DNA of 12,729 bases from Phoronis ovalis (Eukaryota; Phoronida; Phoronidae), in assembly GCA_028565635.1 (NCBI GenBank), contig JAOXYB010042838.1, forward strand, positions 1 through 12,729. The letters are read 5' to 3'. Below, in pieces: positions 1 to 7,946 of this stretch. Position 1 is the stretch's first letter. Each line of letters starts with the position of its first letter. Position numbers and translations under genes: made by a program. The notes beneath the pieces are model-generated. The model was not told where the DNA came from. It saw nothing but the letters and a program-made list of their open reading frames with translations, and ran no database searches.

Positions 1-740
1 AAATGTCAAGGTCAATATCCATGTCAAGGCCAAATTAATTACCATTTCAAGCAGCTTACAATGATGATTTCTAGATCGTCGTTGGCTTGTTTTAATTGCT
101 AAAAACACTAAACTGATTATATAATCAACATTCACAATCTAGTTTCTGCCATGATATAGAGTTTACGGCATAACCCTGAGAGCAAACTAGTAGCAGCACT
201 CACAATTAATAATTCTAGACAGTAGTTACAAGTGCTCACGATAGATGGCATTAAGCCAATGAATATTCCGATTTCCCTGGCAGCATTTTTAAAGTGCTCT
301 CACTCTTCTGTTTCCCTGAAAGAAAAAAAATCTTCAGGAATGACTGACGAAGGTTTTGTAATAAGACTGAATGTTCCCTTTAGCAAAATGTAAGATTCAG
401 CTTTTGATTAAATTGTATTCATGTTACCATTTTGCTGAATTGGTATGGCATCTAATGAACTCTCTTTCCGAAAATAAAACTCGTTTCTACCAAATGTTAC
501 AATTAAATCGTTTTAAATAGCCTTAAAAGAAGTAGGAATCATAGCACTTAAACAGTCAATTGATCAGACAGTATATGAGGGATTTATTAAGTATGGTCGA
601 TAGCAAATGTTTATCTGAAATGGGGACCTTGTGAATTGAACTGTATTACGTCTAAAAACGTATGTAGCATGCTATGCTTTTTTGGAGATGTCACTAGCGG
701 TTATCTTGACTTAAAATAGAGCATAGTACAATGAAGCTTT
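1..740. other. No gene seen; AT-rich intergenic or intronic DNA
   Basis: No credible coding segment or pair of splice sites was found on either strand. The first 40 bases hold an imperfect 18-bp tandem doublet (ATGTCAAGGTCAA near 3, ATGTCAAGGCCAA near 21). A small inverted match occurs between AGCAAAATG near 383 and CATTTTGCT near 428. Nothing else stands out. Confidence 0.5.
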
Positions 741-754
741 ACCCGGAGGTTTAT

Positions 755-1157
755 CCCGGGGTTTTTTTTGAATACGGGGATGTGCCGTGGAACCCAATCC
801 AAAATTTTAGCTTGCGGTAGCAAACCCAATCAAAATTTTTTGAAATATAAGAGTAGCAATCCAAATTTTGTGAAGTATAAGGGTAGCAATTCAAAATTTT
901 GAAATATTTGTGTAGCAATCCATTTTTACCCAAATTGACTGATACAAACCAAATTCCAAAAATCGTTTTATGGATACAAACCTAAAATTAATCCAAATCA
1001 TTTGCTGTAAGCAGTGGGTAGCAATCCAAATTTTTGAATTTCTTTACGGTAGCCATCCAAAATAATACAGTAAGAGGTATACAATCCAAATTCAACATTT
1101 TCAACTGGGCTGCACACCCATACCAAAAAATACCTTGAGTACCCGCCCCCCCCCCCC
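755..1157. mobile_element. Short non-autonomous TIR element with internal tandem units
   Basis: The 9-bp sequence GAGGTTTAT occurs at 746-754 and again at 1158-1166, as expected of a target duplication. The ends are imperfect inverted repeats: the left end reads CCCGGGG, a T run and GAATACGGGGATGTG; the reverse complement of the right end reads a G run, GGGTACTC, then TTTTTTGGTATGGGTGTG. The interior holds about seven degenerate units beginning GTAGCAATCCAAA followed by an AT-rich stretch (near 815, 851, 881, 911, 1016, 1047 and 1078). No transposase is encoded, and the short minus-strand ORFs here follow the repeat units and are not genes. The superfamily is not assigned. Confidence 0.6.
819..1100. 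repeat. Degenerate ~30-bp tandem units, consensus GTAGCAATCCAAATTTTTGA
   Basis: About seven copies of GTAGCAATCCAAA (one GTAGCAAACCCAA, one GTAGCCATCCAAA, one TATACAATCCAAA) recur. Spacing is roughly 30 bp where the array is intact and wider around 930-1015. The units fill the interior of the TIR element at 755-1157. Confidence 0.7.
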
Positions 1158-1166
1158 GAGGTTTAT

Positions 1167-2305
1167 AGTGCATATATTATGCACCATATTAGCACACAGC
1201 AGTGTAACACATATTAAAGTACAATAAATTGTCTAAAAACTGTCCATCCTACTATTTTGGATATACCAGCAGAATAATGTCCAATGTAAAAAAATAATTA
1301 CTAGGTGGCAATCAATTACAATTGTACAACATGTATTCATTGATTAAAAACAAAGTATTTGTTTTATTAATATAATGTCAATAAGTTTGAAGTGTCATTA
1401 CTGTGTTGTTGTTTTTTAATAATTTTTAGTTTCATTTCATAGAATTGCGTCAGTCAGGACATGTCCATGTGTCAGTACCACGAGGTAATATTTGCATTTC
1501 AAAACAGCATACTACAAGCAGTGAATTGTGTGCTTGAACTGCTTTTAAGAAGTAAAAAAATTATCCGCAAGCTACCGTAATGTTTAATTTTGATTTATTT
1601 ATTAGCGAACAGAAAATCTTTCATCTGTATGGTCAACATTAAATTACAAACTAAACAAGAGTTACATAGTCAATCTAACAAATTATTAAATCCAAATAAT
1701 ACTCTATAAGTGCATGAATATTATGTTGTATAATTAAAGAAAGTATACAACTTACACCTATGATGCTGCTGCCTTCAATAACCCTGCGCGGATGGAAAAC
1801 GATTTAAGGTTGAAACAAGCCAATACGGATATGGTCAACAAATCGGTGTTCATAAAGAGTAAAAAAAAGGCATTTTTCCCATCTACGTGATAAATATTTG
1901 GGATAATGATTTTGAGGTTATCATATATTGTATAAAAGTTATTATGCAATCGTCTCTATAGTATATTCCATTTCCTATTAGCAGTGAGTTAACAAATTAT
2001 GATCGAAATAATCCATCGTTATCTACTAAATTCCAAAATCCCTGTAATGTTATTACTTCGTAATGGTAGCTGTCACGTGTCTGGTTGATTGACTGTATTT
2101 ATGTGACGTAACAAAAGCTGCATGTAATAAAGCATTCTTATTATTGATTAAGTATAGTTATGAACAATAAACAAACAAACATTTAAATGATCAGGACACA
2201 TAGAACAAAATTCAAGTGATTGTCAAAAACACATATACAATATTACCTACTTCTTAACTACCGATAATTGTTACAACAGTATAAAACACAGCTCAGTGAT
2301 CTCTT
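1167..2305. other. No secure gene; weak exon and promoter-like signals
   Basis: This AT-rich stretch has no coding region that can be supported. A possible plus-strand exon at about 1442-1484 is listed separately. On the minus strand, a sequence reading CATAGGT followed by GTAAGTTG near 1750-1757 is a good donor match, but the open frame behind it is only about 18 codons. An E-box CACGTG (2074-2079) and a CRE-like TGACGTAA (2104-2111) lie close together and could belong to a promoter. None of these forms a coherent gene model. Confidence 0.4.
1442..1484 (+). CDS. Possible small internal exon, unidentified
   Basis: A T-rich tract ends in two possible acceptors (TTTTTAG at 1430 and TTTCATAG at 1441). 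It is followed by 43 bases that are richer in GC than their surroundings and end at CACGAG before a GTAATA donor. One frame reads ELRQSGHVHVSVPRG without a stop. The donor is only moderate and no partner exon was found, so this is a weak candidate. The residues do not identify a family. Confidence 0.15.
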
Positions 2306-2313
2306 CGTTAGAG

Positions 2314-2791
2314 TGTGAATAAATCCATCCGTTAGTGTTCCGTACCCTCGTAACTAACGTCTACGGTTAACTACTGTCAATTTTTGTTTATTATCTCGAA
2401 AAGCAGAAGAATGATAACCCTTTTATTTTTATAGAAAGTGTCACGAAAGACTTCACACCAATCAAATTTCAGCTTACAATGATAGGTATAACAGTGGACT
2501 AGAGGGTAGGTCGATCACACAGATGCTGCGCTGCCAAAGTTTATCTATAGTCCGTAAGCAAAAACCAAGCTCCCATGCGATACCTATTCAGAATGAGTTA
2601 TAATGATAGAATAGATGCGGTAGGTGACGATGGATCACGGAGAGAGAAAGGCTGGTCTCCGTTGGGGAAAGATTAATGACGTAATTATTTCGCTCTTGTT
2701 AAATTAAAGGAATATAACAAAATTTGACCATGGTCAGCCCAGATGTTAGTTGAGAAGGTACGGAATACTAGCGGGTGTATTTATCAGACGG
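2314..2791. mobile_element. TIR element with 8-bp target duplication, beside the NACHT pseudogene
   Basis: The left arm 2319-2358 and the reverse complement of 2745-2784 match at about 33 of 40 positions, including GGTACGGAA and ACTAAC blocks. The exact 8-mer CGTTAGAG lies just outside both ends, at 2306-2313 and 2792-2799. An 8-bp duplication fits hAT-type (or P-type) transposition, but the terminal bases are not a clear hAT consensus, so the superfamily is left open. The interior (2360-2740) codes for nothing recognised; it carries a CCAAT-like ACCAATCA near 2458 and a TGACGTAA at 2677-2684. The right edge lies 9 bp from the stop codon of the neighbouring pseudogene. Confidence 0.65.
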
Positions 2792-2800
2792 CGTTAGAGG

Positions 2801-3497
2801 TTAGGCTTGAAAAGTTGACTTATTAGTTTTCAAACCAGTAATAGCAATTTTCCCTAAACTCGTTGACAAGTCATTGACAAACTCGTTATTGAAATTTCGC
2901 CCTGCTGTAACACAGTAACGCTTCAGTACTGTACTAACTAAGTCCTGATATAGTTTTGTTATTGTACTGAATGTAACATTATTATTGTCCTGTGCTAAAA
3001 TAATTATAAATAATAAGCACAGTGGCGTTTCAAATAACTCGGACATGTGTATATTGCTAAGTAGAAGCTCCTAAGTATAGCTTATAAGTTCTTCCTTTGA
3101 TATAGAGCTACTGGTTTTACTGCAACCTTGGATGCACTTAGTAATAAAGTCTTCTGCCTGTTCTAAACTCAACCCCTCATTTGACAGTTGAGTATGGAAG
3201 TTTTCAAATGCATTCAGATGCCCACGTCTTGATGTTACAATAACTGATGCATCGCAGGATGTCACCATTCAGAAGCTTAAGCAATTGTTCATTTTTTTGT
3301 CCAGCACCTTCATCAAAACCATCCACGATAAACAGAACATCATCTTGATTGTCTGTAATAAACTTCCAAACAACCTCTTTGGTTGTAGGAAAATCCTGTG
3401 GTAAAAGTCGCTGTATAAAAATGTCACCCTTCAATTTTCCAATTAAATGATGTACCTGCAGAAGAACCAAATTTTGAACTTTTCCACTCCATATAGG
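2801..3497 (-). pseudogene. NACHT-domain NTPase (NLR-like) fragment, frameshifted and with an internal stop
   Basis: NACHT ATPases are signal-transducing switches of innate-immune receptors in the cytosol. Reading on the minus strand, a frame opens at 3497 with WSGKVQNLVLLQVHHLIGKL and runs through a Walker B motif VLFIVDGFDE (3309-3338). The reading then moves to another frame near 3250-3257 and continues with CDASVIVTSRR, where VIVTSRR (3224-3244) is the sensor-1 segment. This frame carries a TAG stop at 3071-3073, then goes on with PLCLLF (winged-helix side of NACHT) and LYQDLVSTVLKRYC, ending LGKIAITGLKTNKSTF. These blocks come in the order seen in animal NLRs. The Walker A P-loop, expected just upstream, is absent: a TGA lies at 3498-3500 and retroelement-like sequence follows. 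No LRR or other C-terminal region is present. One frameshift, one internal stop and both ends lost make this a pseudogene unless exons are badly misread. Confidence 0.85.
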
Positions 3498-3509
3498 TCA
3501 TCTAGACAA

Positions 3510-3823
3510 TATCCATTCGCCTATAGATGGCGTCTAGTCCTCACGCTAGATGGTGCGGTCAACTCACAAATATGGCTGTGCCCGTGAGAACGTCCTGTTG
3601 AACCTTTAAGGTAGTTTAGCTTATATTAAGTTACTCCACATATATTCACATATATTGTTTATTATTGATTGGCTCCCAGTAGTTCACTGTTTACTTAGGA
3701 CTGTTATTTCTACTGTAGATTGCCGTCATTCTCTTGCAATAAAGACGTTGAATCAGAAATAACACAAGTGTTTATTTATGACGGCAATTCGACTCAGTGA
3801 CCAGCAGAACTACTAGTACCGAC
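3510..3823 (+). repeat. Probable LTR or leader of a Gypsy-like retroelement
   Basis: This stretch lies directly before a Gag-like start and has LTR/leader features: an AATAAA signal near 3739 and an exact 11-bp inverted repeat, ATTGCCGTCAT (3719-3729) with ATGACGGCAAT (3778-3788). A short tandem pair CACATATATT lies near 3638-3656. Neither the 5' edge (roughly 3500-3545) nor a primer-binding site could be fixed, and no second LTR copy is in the window. The left edge falls where NACHT similarity stops on the other strand, so the insertion may have removed the P-loop region. Confidence 0.4.
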
Positions 3824-3949
3824 ATGCCTGCCGTCCTGTGCCCCGTGGAGGGATGTGACTACACCACTCCTGATCATGAACCTGCAATCGTTGCTGCCCT
3901 ACTCACTACCCACGCCACCATCTATCCCATTTCTTTGTGCCCACATTAA
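3824..3949 (+). pseudogene. N-terminal fragment of a Gypsy-like Gag protein
   Basis: An ATG at 3824 opens 41 codons with CPVEGCDYTTPDHEP followed by AIVAALLTTH, then a TAA at 3947-3949. From memory of the family, a cysteine pair with a downstream histidine and the AALLTTH segment is characteristic of the Gag N-terminus in Gypsy-like retrotransposons of marine invertebrates. Gag packages the element's RNA into cytoplasmic particles. A normal Gag is several hundred residues, and similarity is lost after about residue 32, so the element is cut short here. No nucleocapsid, protease, reverse transcriptase or integrase was seen afterwards. The following 3937-4233 open frame is not recognisable as retroelement protein. 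Confidence 0.55.
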
Positions 3950-4245
3950 TGCTAGTTTCTTGGTCAGCCAATTATATGTCCGTGACTGACTTCACACACA
4001 CATTTATTCTTTTCGGTATTTTCTATTACATACCACACAGACAACAACCCATAGCATACTCCGTTGCAAACCCTACCGAGGTGAATCACTATAATAACGG
4101 GGTGATTCCAGCTATAATTAACCGATATCTGCGGCTTGAATATTGGTCTAATTACACCGAGGAGTGCATTTCGTCAGTCTCCATGCTCAGATTGCCACCT
4201 TTTCTTACAAGCATCTACTCCCCTTTTTTATAGTTTGATTATCCC

Positions 4246-4936
4246 CCGGGCGGGGCAGTCAGTATGAAAGCGGAAGGACCCATTGAGTCTGTTCCCCATA
4301 ATATCTGTTCTCTAGACGAGTCTGGCTGGCTGGCAAAGCTTAAACAGTTCATCCAGCTGGTAATGGGGAACAAATATCATTCTCCACATAAACACCGCTG
4401 AATGATTTATTTAAGCGGGAAACCATGTGAATCAACATTTTTTTGCAAATTTCAGCTGGCAGATAGTTTCCCTGCATTTTTAGTTGGCTGGTGAATTTAA
4501 AAAAATTCAGATTGCTCGTGAATGGGGAACAGAGATGGCCTTCCAAGCTACATTACCAAATGGTTTATCTGAGCATGAAACATGTAAGAAAATATGTTGG
4601 TTTGATATATAAAGCCATAAAAAAATTATCCTCATTGGGTGCTTCTGTGAAAGTGCTGGGTACCCATGTTCCAACATGGCTTTTCAAAAATACCCCTCAC
4701 GAAGTGAAATTCTACAAAAATACACCTCTAAGAAAATGATTTTTTTGAAAATACACCCCTAAGGAAGTGACTTTTGCGAAAAAACACCCCTAACACAGTG
4801 TCACACCTCCAAAAAAACACCCCTTTTCGTGATTTTAGCTAAAAAAACAGACCGTAAGCGCATAACGCGACACCCTTTCATGCGAAATTTTGTTGGAACA
4901 TGCGTACCCACTTTAATATTGACTGCCCCCCCCAGG
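4246..4936. mobile_element. TIR element interrupted by a second element
   Basis: The left end GGGGCAGTCAGTATGAAAG (4252-4270) and the reverse complement of the right end (GGCAGTCAATATTAAAGTGG, about 4909-4928) are inverted repeats. The flanks read GATTATCCCC (4237-4246) and GATTACCCC (4937-4945), a likely target duplication. After the inner insertion the element resumes at about 4648 with TGAAAGTG and TACCCATGTTCCAACATGGC. The body carries degenerate units of the form AAAAATACACCCCTAAG-AAGTGA-TTTT and is non-coding. A related copy lies at 7947-8200. A CCATGTT-CC-AACATGG hairpin (4664-4679) sits near the left end, and a partial form (GTTGGAACATGCG) occurs near the right end. Confidence 0.65.
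4273..4647. mobile_element. Nested short TIR element inside the 4246-4936 element
   Basis: The left terminus GAAGGACCCATTGAG (4273-4287) and the reverse complement of the right terminus 4631-4645 (GAAGCACCCAATGAG) agree at 13 of 15 bases. The flanks TGAAAGCG (4265-4272) and TGAAAGTG (4648-4655) agree at 7 of 8. The second copy of the host repeat (7947-8200) runs straight from GGGGGGGAGCAATCAATATG into AAAGTGGGTACCC at this point, which shows an uninterrupted form. TGTTCCCCAT near 4289 and its inverse ATGGGGAACA (near 4365 and 4522) recur inside. A 65-codon minus-strand frame (4349-4546) lies within but matches nothing recognised and is not called a gene. Confidence 0.55.
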
Positions 4937-4945
4937 GATTACCCC

Positions 4946-5284
4946 CTGAGTCTAGGAGTATTTTAAAATTCATTGAATGGCTCCGGTTTATACATGTACA
5001 CATGTACAAGTGGTTGGCAGGTATGCAAAAGGGGAAAAAAATAGTAGATGTTTAACAGACCAGTTTGAGCATGTATAATTCAGTCTACCAGCACACAGCA
5101 CTTAAGGGTGCGCTTCTGAGTTTCAATTAAGCCTTATAGGGTCAGACTCTGTATATTGCTGTAAACTGGCAAGATTTGTTATAGATCGGACACGCTTATC
5201 ACTATCAGTTTCTTTGAAGCTCGTTTACTATACCTGTTCAAGAAAGCATGCACACAATCAACTCACACAACACCATCTACTCAC
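4946..5284. other. No gene seen
   Basis: This is AT-rich spacer to the right of the nested TIR element. A short direct repeat ACATGTAC, itself part of palindromic GTACATGTAC-like sequence, occurs twice near 4993-5008. No coding segment is supported. If the first-exon candidate at 5285 is real, this is the start of its intron. Confidence 0.4.
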
Positions 5285-5392
5285 CTTAAGTTTACACGGT
5301 AGCAAATGACAATTAACGTGCAGGCAGTAAATCCTTACGTGCGTCGGATGGGGAGTTATCTAGAGTAGGATTAGGAACAGACTTTGAAGTTG
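5285..5392 (-). other. Possible non-coding first exon with strong splice donor
   Basis: On the minus strand the sequence ends CTTAAG and is followed by GTGAGTAGATGG, an excellent match to the metazoan donor consensus. Upstream is an ETS-type promoter motif (5394-5402) and a local rise in GC and CpG. No long open frame is present, so this would be a 5' UTR exon. The right limit is a guess from the promoter motif. The next gene-like sequence in the same direction is the broken NACHT fragment about 1.8 kb away, across two transposable elements, so the two may have been one locus; this is inference. Confidence 0.3.
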
Positions 5393-5393
5393 A

Positions 5394-5402
5394 ACCGGAA
5401 GT
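5394..5402. promoter_or_regulatory. ETS-type core promoter motif ACCGGAAGT
   Basis: ACCGGAAGT is the exact high-affinity ETS/GABP consensus, common close to transcription starts of animal genes. It lies about 110 bp upstream of the minus-strand donor at 5284 and in a small patch with several CpGs (5338-5430). A 9-mer can occur by chance, so only the combination with the donor makes it worth listing. Confidence 0.3.
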
Positions 5403-6181
5403 AGAGCGCTGCTTACATTAACGACGAAACATGATTTTCGGTGGCATGAACGATTAAAATGTTACATAATAATTATATGTAGACACTACTATGAAAACAG
5501 TATACACTAATAGTTTCAAAGTTATTATGTTATGGTTAATAGTCTATTTTTTGGGAGCGCATTGACTTGATACCTCCTGGTGGAAATTTCTGAAATTACA
5601 ACATAACCACCTGAACAAGAAGAGGGATCTCCTTCGATTTGATATTTTTTGAACTGGTATTTTCATGGCCATTGAACAATATTTTAAACAATTAAATGTA
5701 AACATTATGAGCTAAAGAAAGGAAAAGGAAAGTATTACTGGTGATCGTAATATACCGTAGGAATTTTAGTTTTGGTTAACAAAAACAATATTGCATGTAG
5801 TTACTCATGGGGCTCATGCTGCTAATTTAATCTGGGGCTTCTTGTTTTTATCTACATAATAATGATATTATATTTACTTAACACGTATTTTTACGTATAA
5901 ATGGCGCGAATCTGGAGTTGGCTTCGTTACAACAACCGCAGGAATCTATTAAAAATGGGATTTTATAAGGTCTGCTGAACAGATATTACGCTAGTTGGGT
6001 AGATATGTTTATTTATTTATCTTTCATCTTTTATACCGGTAAAAATAGTTTAATTTCCATAAACAATACAATAATACATGATATAACTATTTCGCCACTG
6101 CTAGCCAGATCTTAAATTCTATATAATGCAATTGCAATTCTTATACAATCTGAAGACTGGTTTACGTGGGTGAATATGTTT
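5403..6181. other. No gene seen
   Basis: This is AT-rich sequence without a supported coding segment. A 25-codon frame starting at 5901 (MARIWSWLRYNN...) follows a TATAA-like stretch and has an A at -3, but it is too short to call. No tandem repeat or TIR element was recognised. Confidence 0.4.
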
Positions 6182-6186
6182 ATCAC

Positions 6187-6607
6187 CAGGCCCGTCAGAT
6201 GGGGGGGGGGTGCGTTGGGTGCGAACTTTTGAAATGGGAGAAACATATTTAATGATAACGCACCCCTCCTTTTGAAATAGGAGGGCCATTAACGTAATAT
6301 GTTAACGCACCCCCCTTTTGAAATAGTAACGCACTCCGCTTGCTTTTGAACTGACAGGAAAACAGGCGCACCTCCTCCTTTGGAACAGAAAGAATTTTTT
6401 TTTACGTTAGCAGTTATTGCACTTATTCTGGGCGTATTGTTACAATAGGAGTTGGAATGGCTTCTTTTTTTTACTTGTCAATTTTTTCTGGCAGCACGGA
6501 GACGTTTCAGCGACCTTTTTCGATTACTGAACTGATATTTTCTTAAATCGGTAATTCTAAAAACAACAAAAGCTCACCCCCTTTTGAAAAAGCGTCTGAC
6601 GGCCCTG
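6187..6607. mobile_element. Short non-autonomous TIR element flanked by ATCAC
   Basis: The left terminus CAGGCCCGTCAGATG (6187-6201) and the reverse complement of the right terminus (CAGGGCCGTCAGACG, 6593-6607) match at 13 of 15 bases. ATCAC is directly repeated outside both ends (6182-6186 and 6608-6612), giving a 5-bp target duplication. A G run follows the left terminus. Inside, units such as AACGCACCCCTCCTTTTGAA recur at about 6257, 6303, 6329 and 6367, with a related one near 6571. No transposase is encoded. Superfamily unknown. Confidence 0.7.
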
Positions 6608-6612
6608 ATCAC

Positions 6613-7119
6613 ATATAATGATCTACAAATATACATGTTCGCATCCTATTATTCTACCCTCTAATTTCGTTCTGACCATCATGGTTTATCATTAGCTTCA
6701 TATCTGATGTCATAATAAATAAATTTTATTTAATAAAACTCCAGGACTTAAACTTATTGTTTTAATGATACTAACAATGGAAGCTTTAATAATATCAATG
6801 TCTAAGCAGCAGTGACCTCTGATGGAAAATATAATCTTCCGATGATAGTTACATTAGAGCCCAGTATAAGCGGCTTGTACATCTTTATAGCAAGCTGTAG
6901 TTTCTAGCTATTTGGTAATTGAGTAAATTTAATTATCCTGACAACAGAACATCGGAAAACACAGACATTTATTTGATATATGATTGTGATAAGGCAATAA
7001 AAAACAATTACAGCCAGATTAGTGATAAACATTAATATTGTTTTTATAAATGTGAATCTGTTTATGATGTGGGTGCCCACCTTCTGATACACTGCCAGAT
7101 AATTTTTGTGCTGTCTTAC
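6613..7119. other. No secure gene; intron-like sequence
   Basis: This is AT-rich DNA. A minus-strand open frame continues from the 7120-7234 exon candidate down to 6904, but the donor at 7119 suggests it is intronic read-through. Given the AT content, an open frame of that length is plausible by chance. No other structure was seen. Confidence 0.35.
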
Positions 7120-7234
7120 CTCTGTTGATTTCGAGGAAATTGTGTTAGTACGAAACCTATCCATGAATTGCAGTATTCCAATTGATATAGCAAACAGGCC
7201 CAATGCAAATTTTGGTTTTTTAATAATCCCAAGT
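7120..7234 (-). CDS. Possible exon encoding a single membrane anchor
   Basis: On the minus strand a T-rich tract ending TTTTTGAG precedes an open segment reading LGIIKKPKFALGLFAISIGI and on to LQFMDRFRTNTISSKSTE. It ends with ACAGAG before GTAAGA, a strong donor. The peptide has a basic stretch (KKPK), about 17 hydrophobic residues, then a polar Ser/Thr-rich stretch. That layout is what the signal anchor and stem of a type II Golgi enzyme look like, but it is not specific. The acceptor (GAG) is below average. No downstream partner exon was found. The same frame stays open to 6904. Confidence 0.3.
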
Positions 7235-7269
7235 CTCAAAAATTAAAAAGCCAGGATCCAAAAAAAAGG

Positions 7270-7417
7270 TATAAATATGCCATTACTCCACTACTTCATT
7301 CGTAGTGTAAACCATGCCTCCTCGATCTATTAGTGTACTAACGTATAAATATGCCATTACTCTACTACTTCATTCGTAGTGTGAACCATGCCTCCTCGAT
7401 CTATTAGTGTACTAACG
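7270..7417. repeat. Two tandem copies of a 74-bp unit
   Basis: Copies at 7270-7343 and 7344-7417 begin TATAAATATGCCATTACTC and differ at two positions (CTCCA versus CTCTA, GTAAACC versus GTGAACC). A partial third start follows at 7418. Each copy contains ACTAC-TTCATTC-GTAGT, a possible small hairpin. Confidence 0.9.
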
Positions 7418-7421
7418 TATA

Positions 7422-7760
7422 ACATCAGTTCAAGATGACCATTCGGAAGTTTTTCCAAAAAGTACATTGCATACGCGTTTTCAATTTCTGAATTTTTTCC
7501 CAAGATTTTCATGTTTTTAATGAAGGATTTTTAAAGTTTAATTATTTTCGTTAACATCTTTTGCCTCAGCTGATGTTGTCGTTATTAAAAGCTGCCTCCG
7601 GGTGCAACCACTAGACCGGAGCGTTCAATTCGGATCAAAAATCAAGTTTCTGATGATAGCATCGTATCCGGCAAGTTGAATCCGTTGGCAATGTACAAAA
7701 AATAGTGTTCAAACTCTGCATCAAATTTATCACGTAACACATTTTTACAACTTAAACTAG
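7422..7760. other. No secure gene; one weak plus-strand exon candidate
   Basis: A good polypyrimidine tract and acceptor (CATCTTTTGCCTCAG near 7555-7569) is followed by 35 open codons (DVVVIKSCLRVQPLDRSVQF and on to MIASYPAS) before a TGA. A second frame over the same bases, beginning KLPPGATTRPER, is also open. With two competing frames and no partner exon it stays a remark, not a gene. Confidence 0.25.
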
Positions 7761-7841
7761 TAACGGATGCTGTGAAATGAAATTATTTTTGAAAAATCGT
7801 ATTAACGGATGCTGTGAAGTGAAATTATTTTTGAAAAATCT
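7761..7841. repeat. Two tandem copies of a 42-bp unit
   Basis: TAACGGATGCTGTGAA starts at 7761 and again at 7803. The copies agree through AAATTATTTTTGAAAAATC with one difference (GAAATG versus GAAGTG) before they diverge. Confidence 0.9.
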
Positions 7842-7873
7842 GATTACAGAGAAAAACCTTCAGTTGATGTCAC

Positions 7874-7914
7874 CTTCGCTGGTTTCCGTCGTCACTTGGC
7901 AGGCGAGTAAAGGA
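7874..7914 (-). CDS. Possible 41-nt mini-exon
   Basis: On the minus strand, TTGCTGATTCCCACAG (acceptor) precedes 41 bases that read SFTRLPSDDGNQR plus two bases, followed by GTGACA (a moderate donor). The phase at its end fits the exon candidate at 7120-7234, which needs one base to complete a codon. The segment is short, so chance is a real alternative. Confidence 0.15.
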
Positions 7915-7946
7915 CTGTGGGAATCAGCAAAACTTTAGCCTGGATC

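Noticed and set aside
755-1157. CRISPR-like array of regularly spaced repeats
   Set aside because: The units are degenerate and contiguous without unique spacers, they lie inside a TIR element, and the DNA is eukaryotic.
3937-4233. 98-codon plus-strand open frame after the Gag fragment
   Set aside because: It is in a different frame from Gag, has no retroelement motif (no CCHC zinc knuckle or protease DSG) and no splice context. Its length is not exceptional for this base composition.
4349-4546. 65-codon minus-strand frame inside the nested element
   Set aside because: It shows no known domain, and the recurring CSP-type segments come from the repeated TGTTCCCCAT motif in the DNA.
5901-5978. 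25-codon frame MARIWSWLRYNN... after a TATAA-like stretch
   Set aside because: It is too short, with no splice partner and no similarity recognised.
6904-7119. Continuation of the 7120-7234 frame as a 111-codon protein with a second hydrophobic stretch
   Set aside because: A strong donor (ACAGAG-GTAAGA) ends the exon at 7120, and the remainder is AT-rich with a composition typical of introns.
7569-7700. Plus-strand exon candidate after CTTTTGCCTCAG
   Set aside because: Two frames are open over the same bases and neither peptide is recognisable. It is noted as a remark only.
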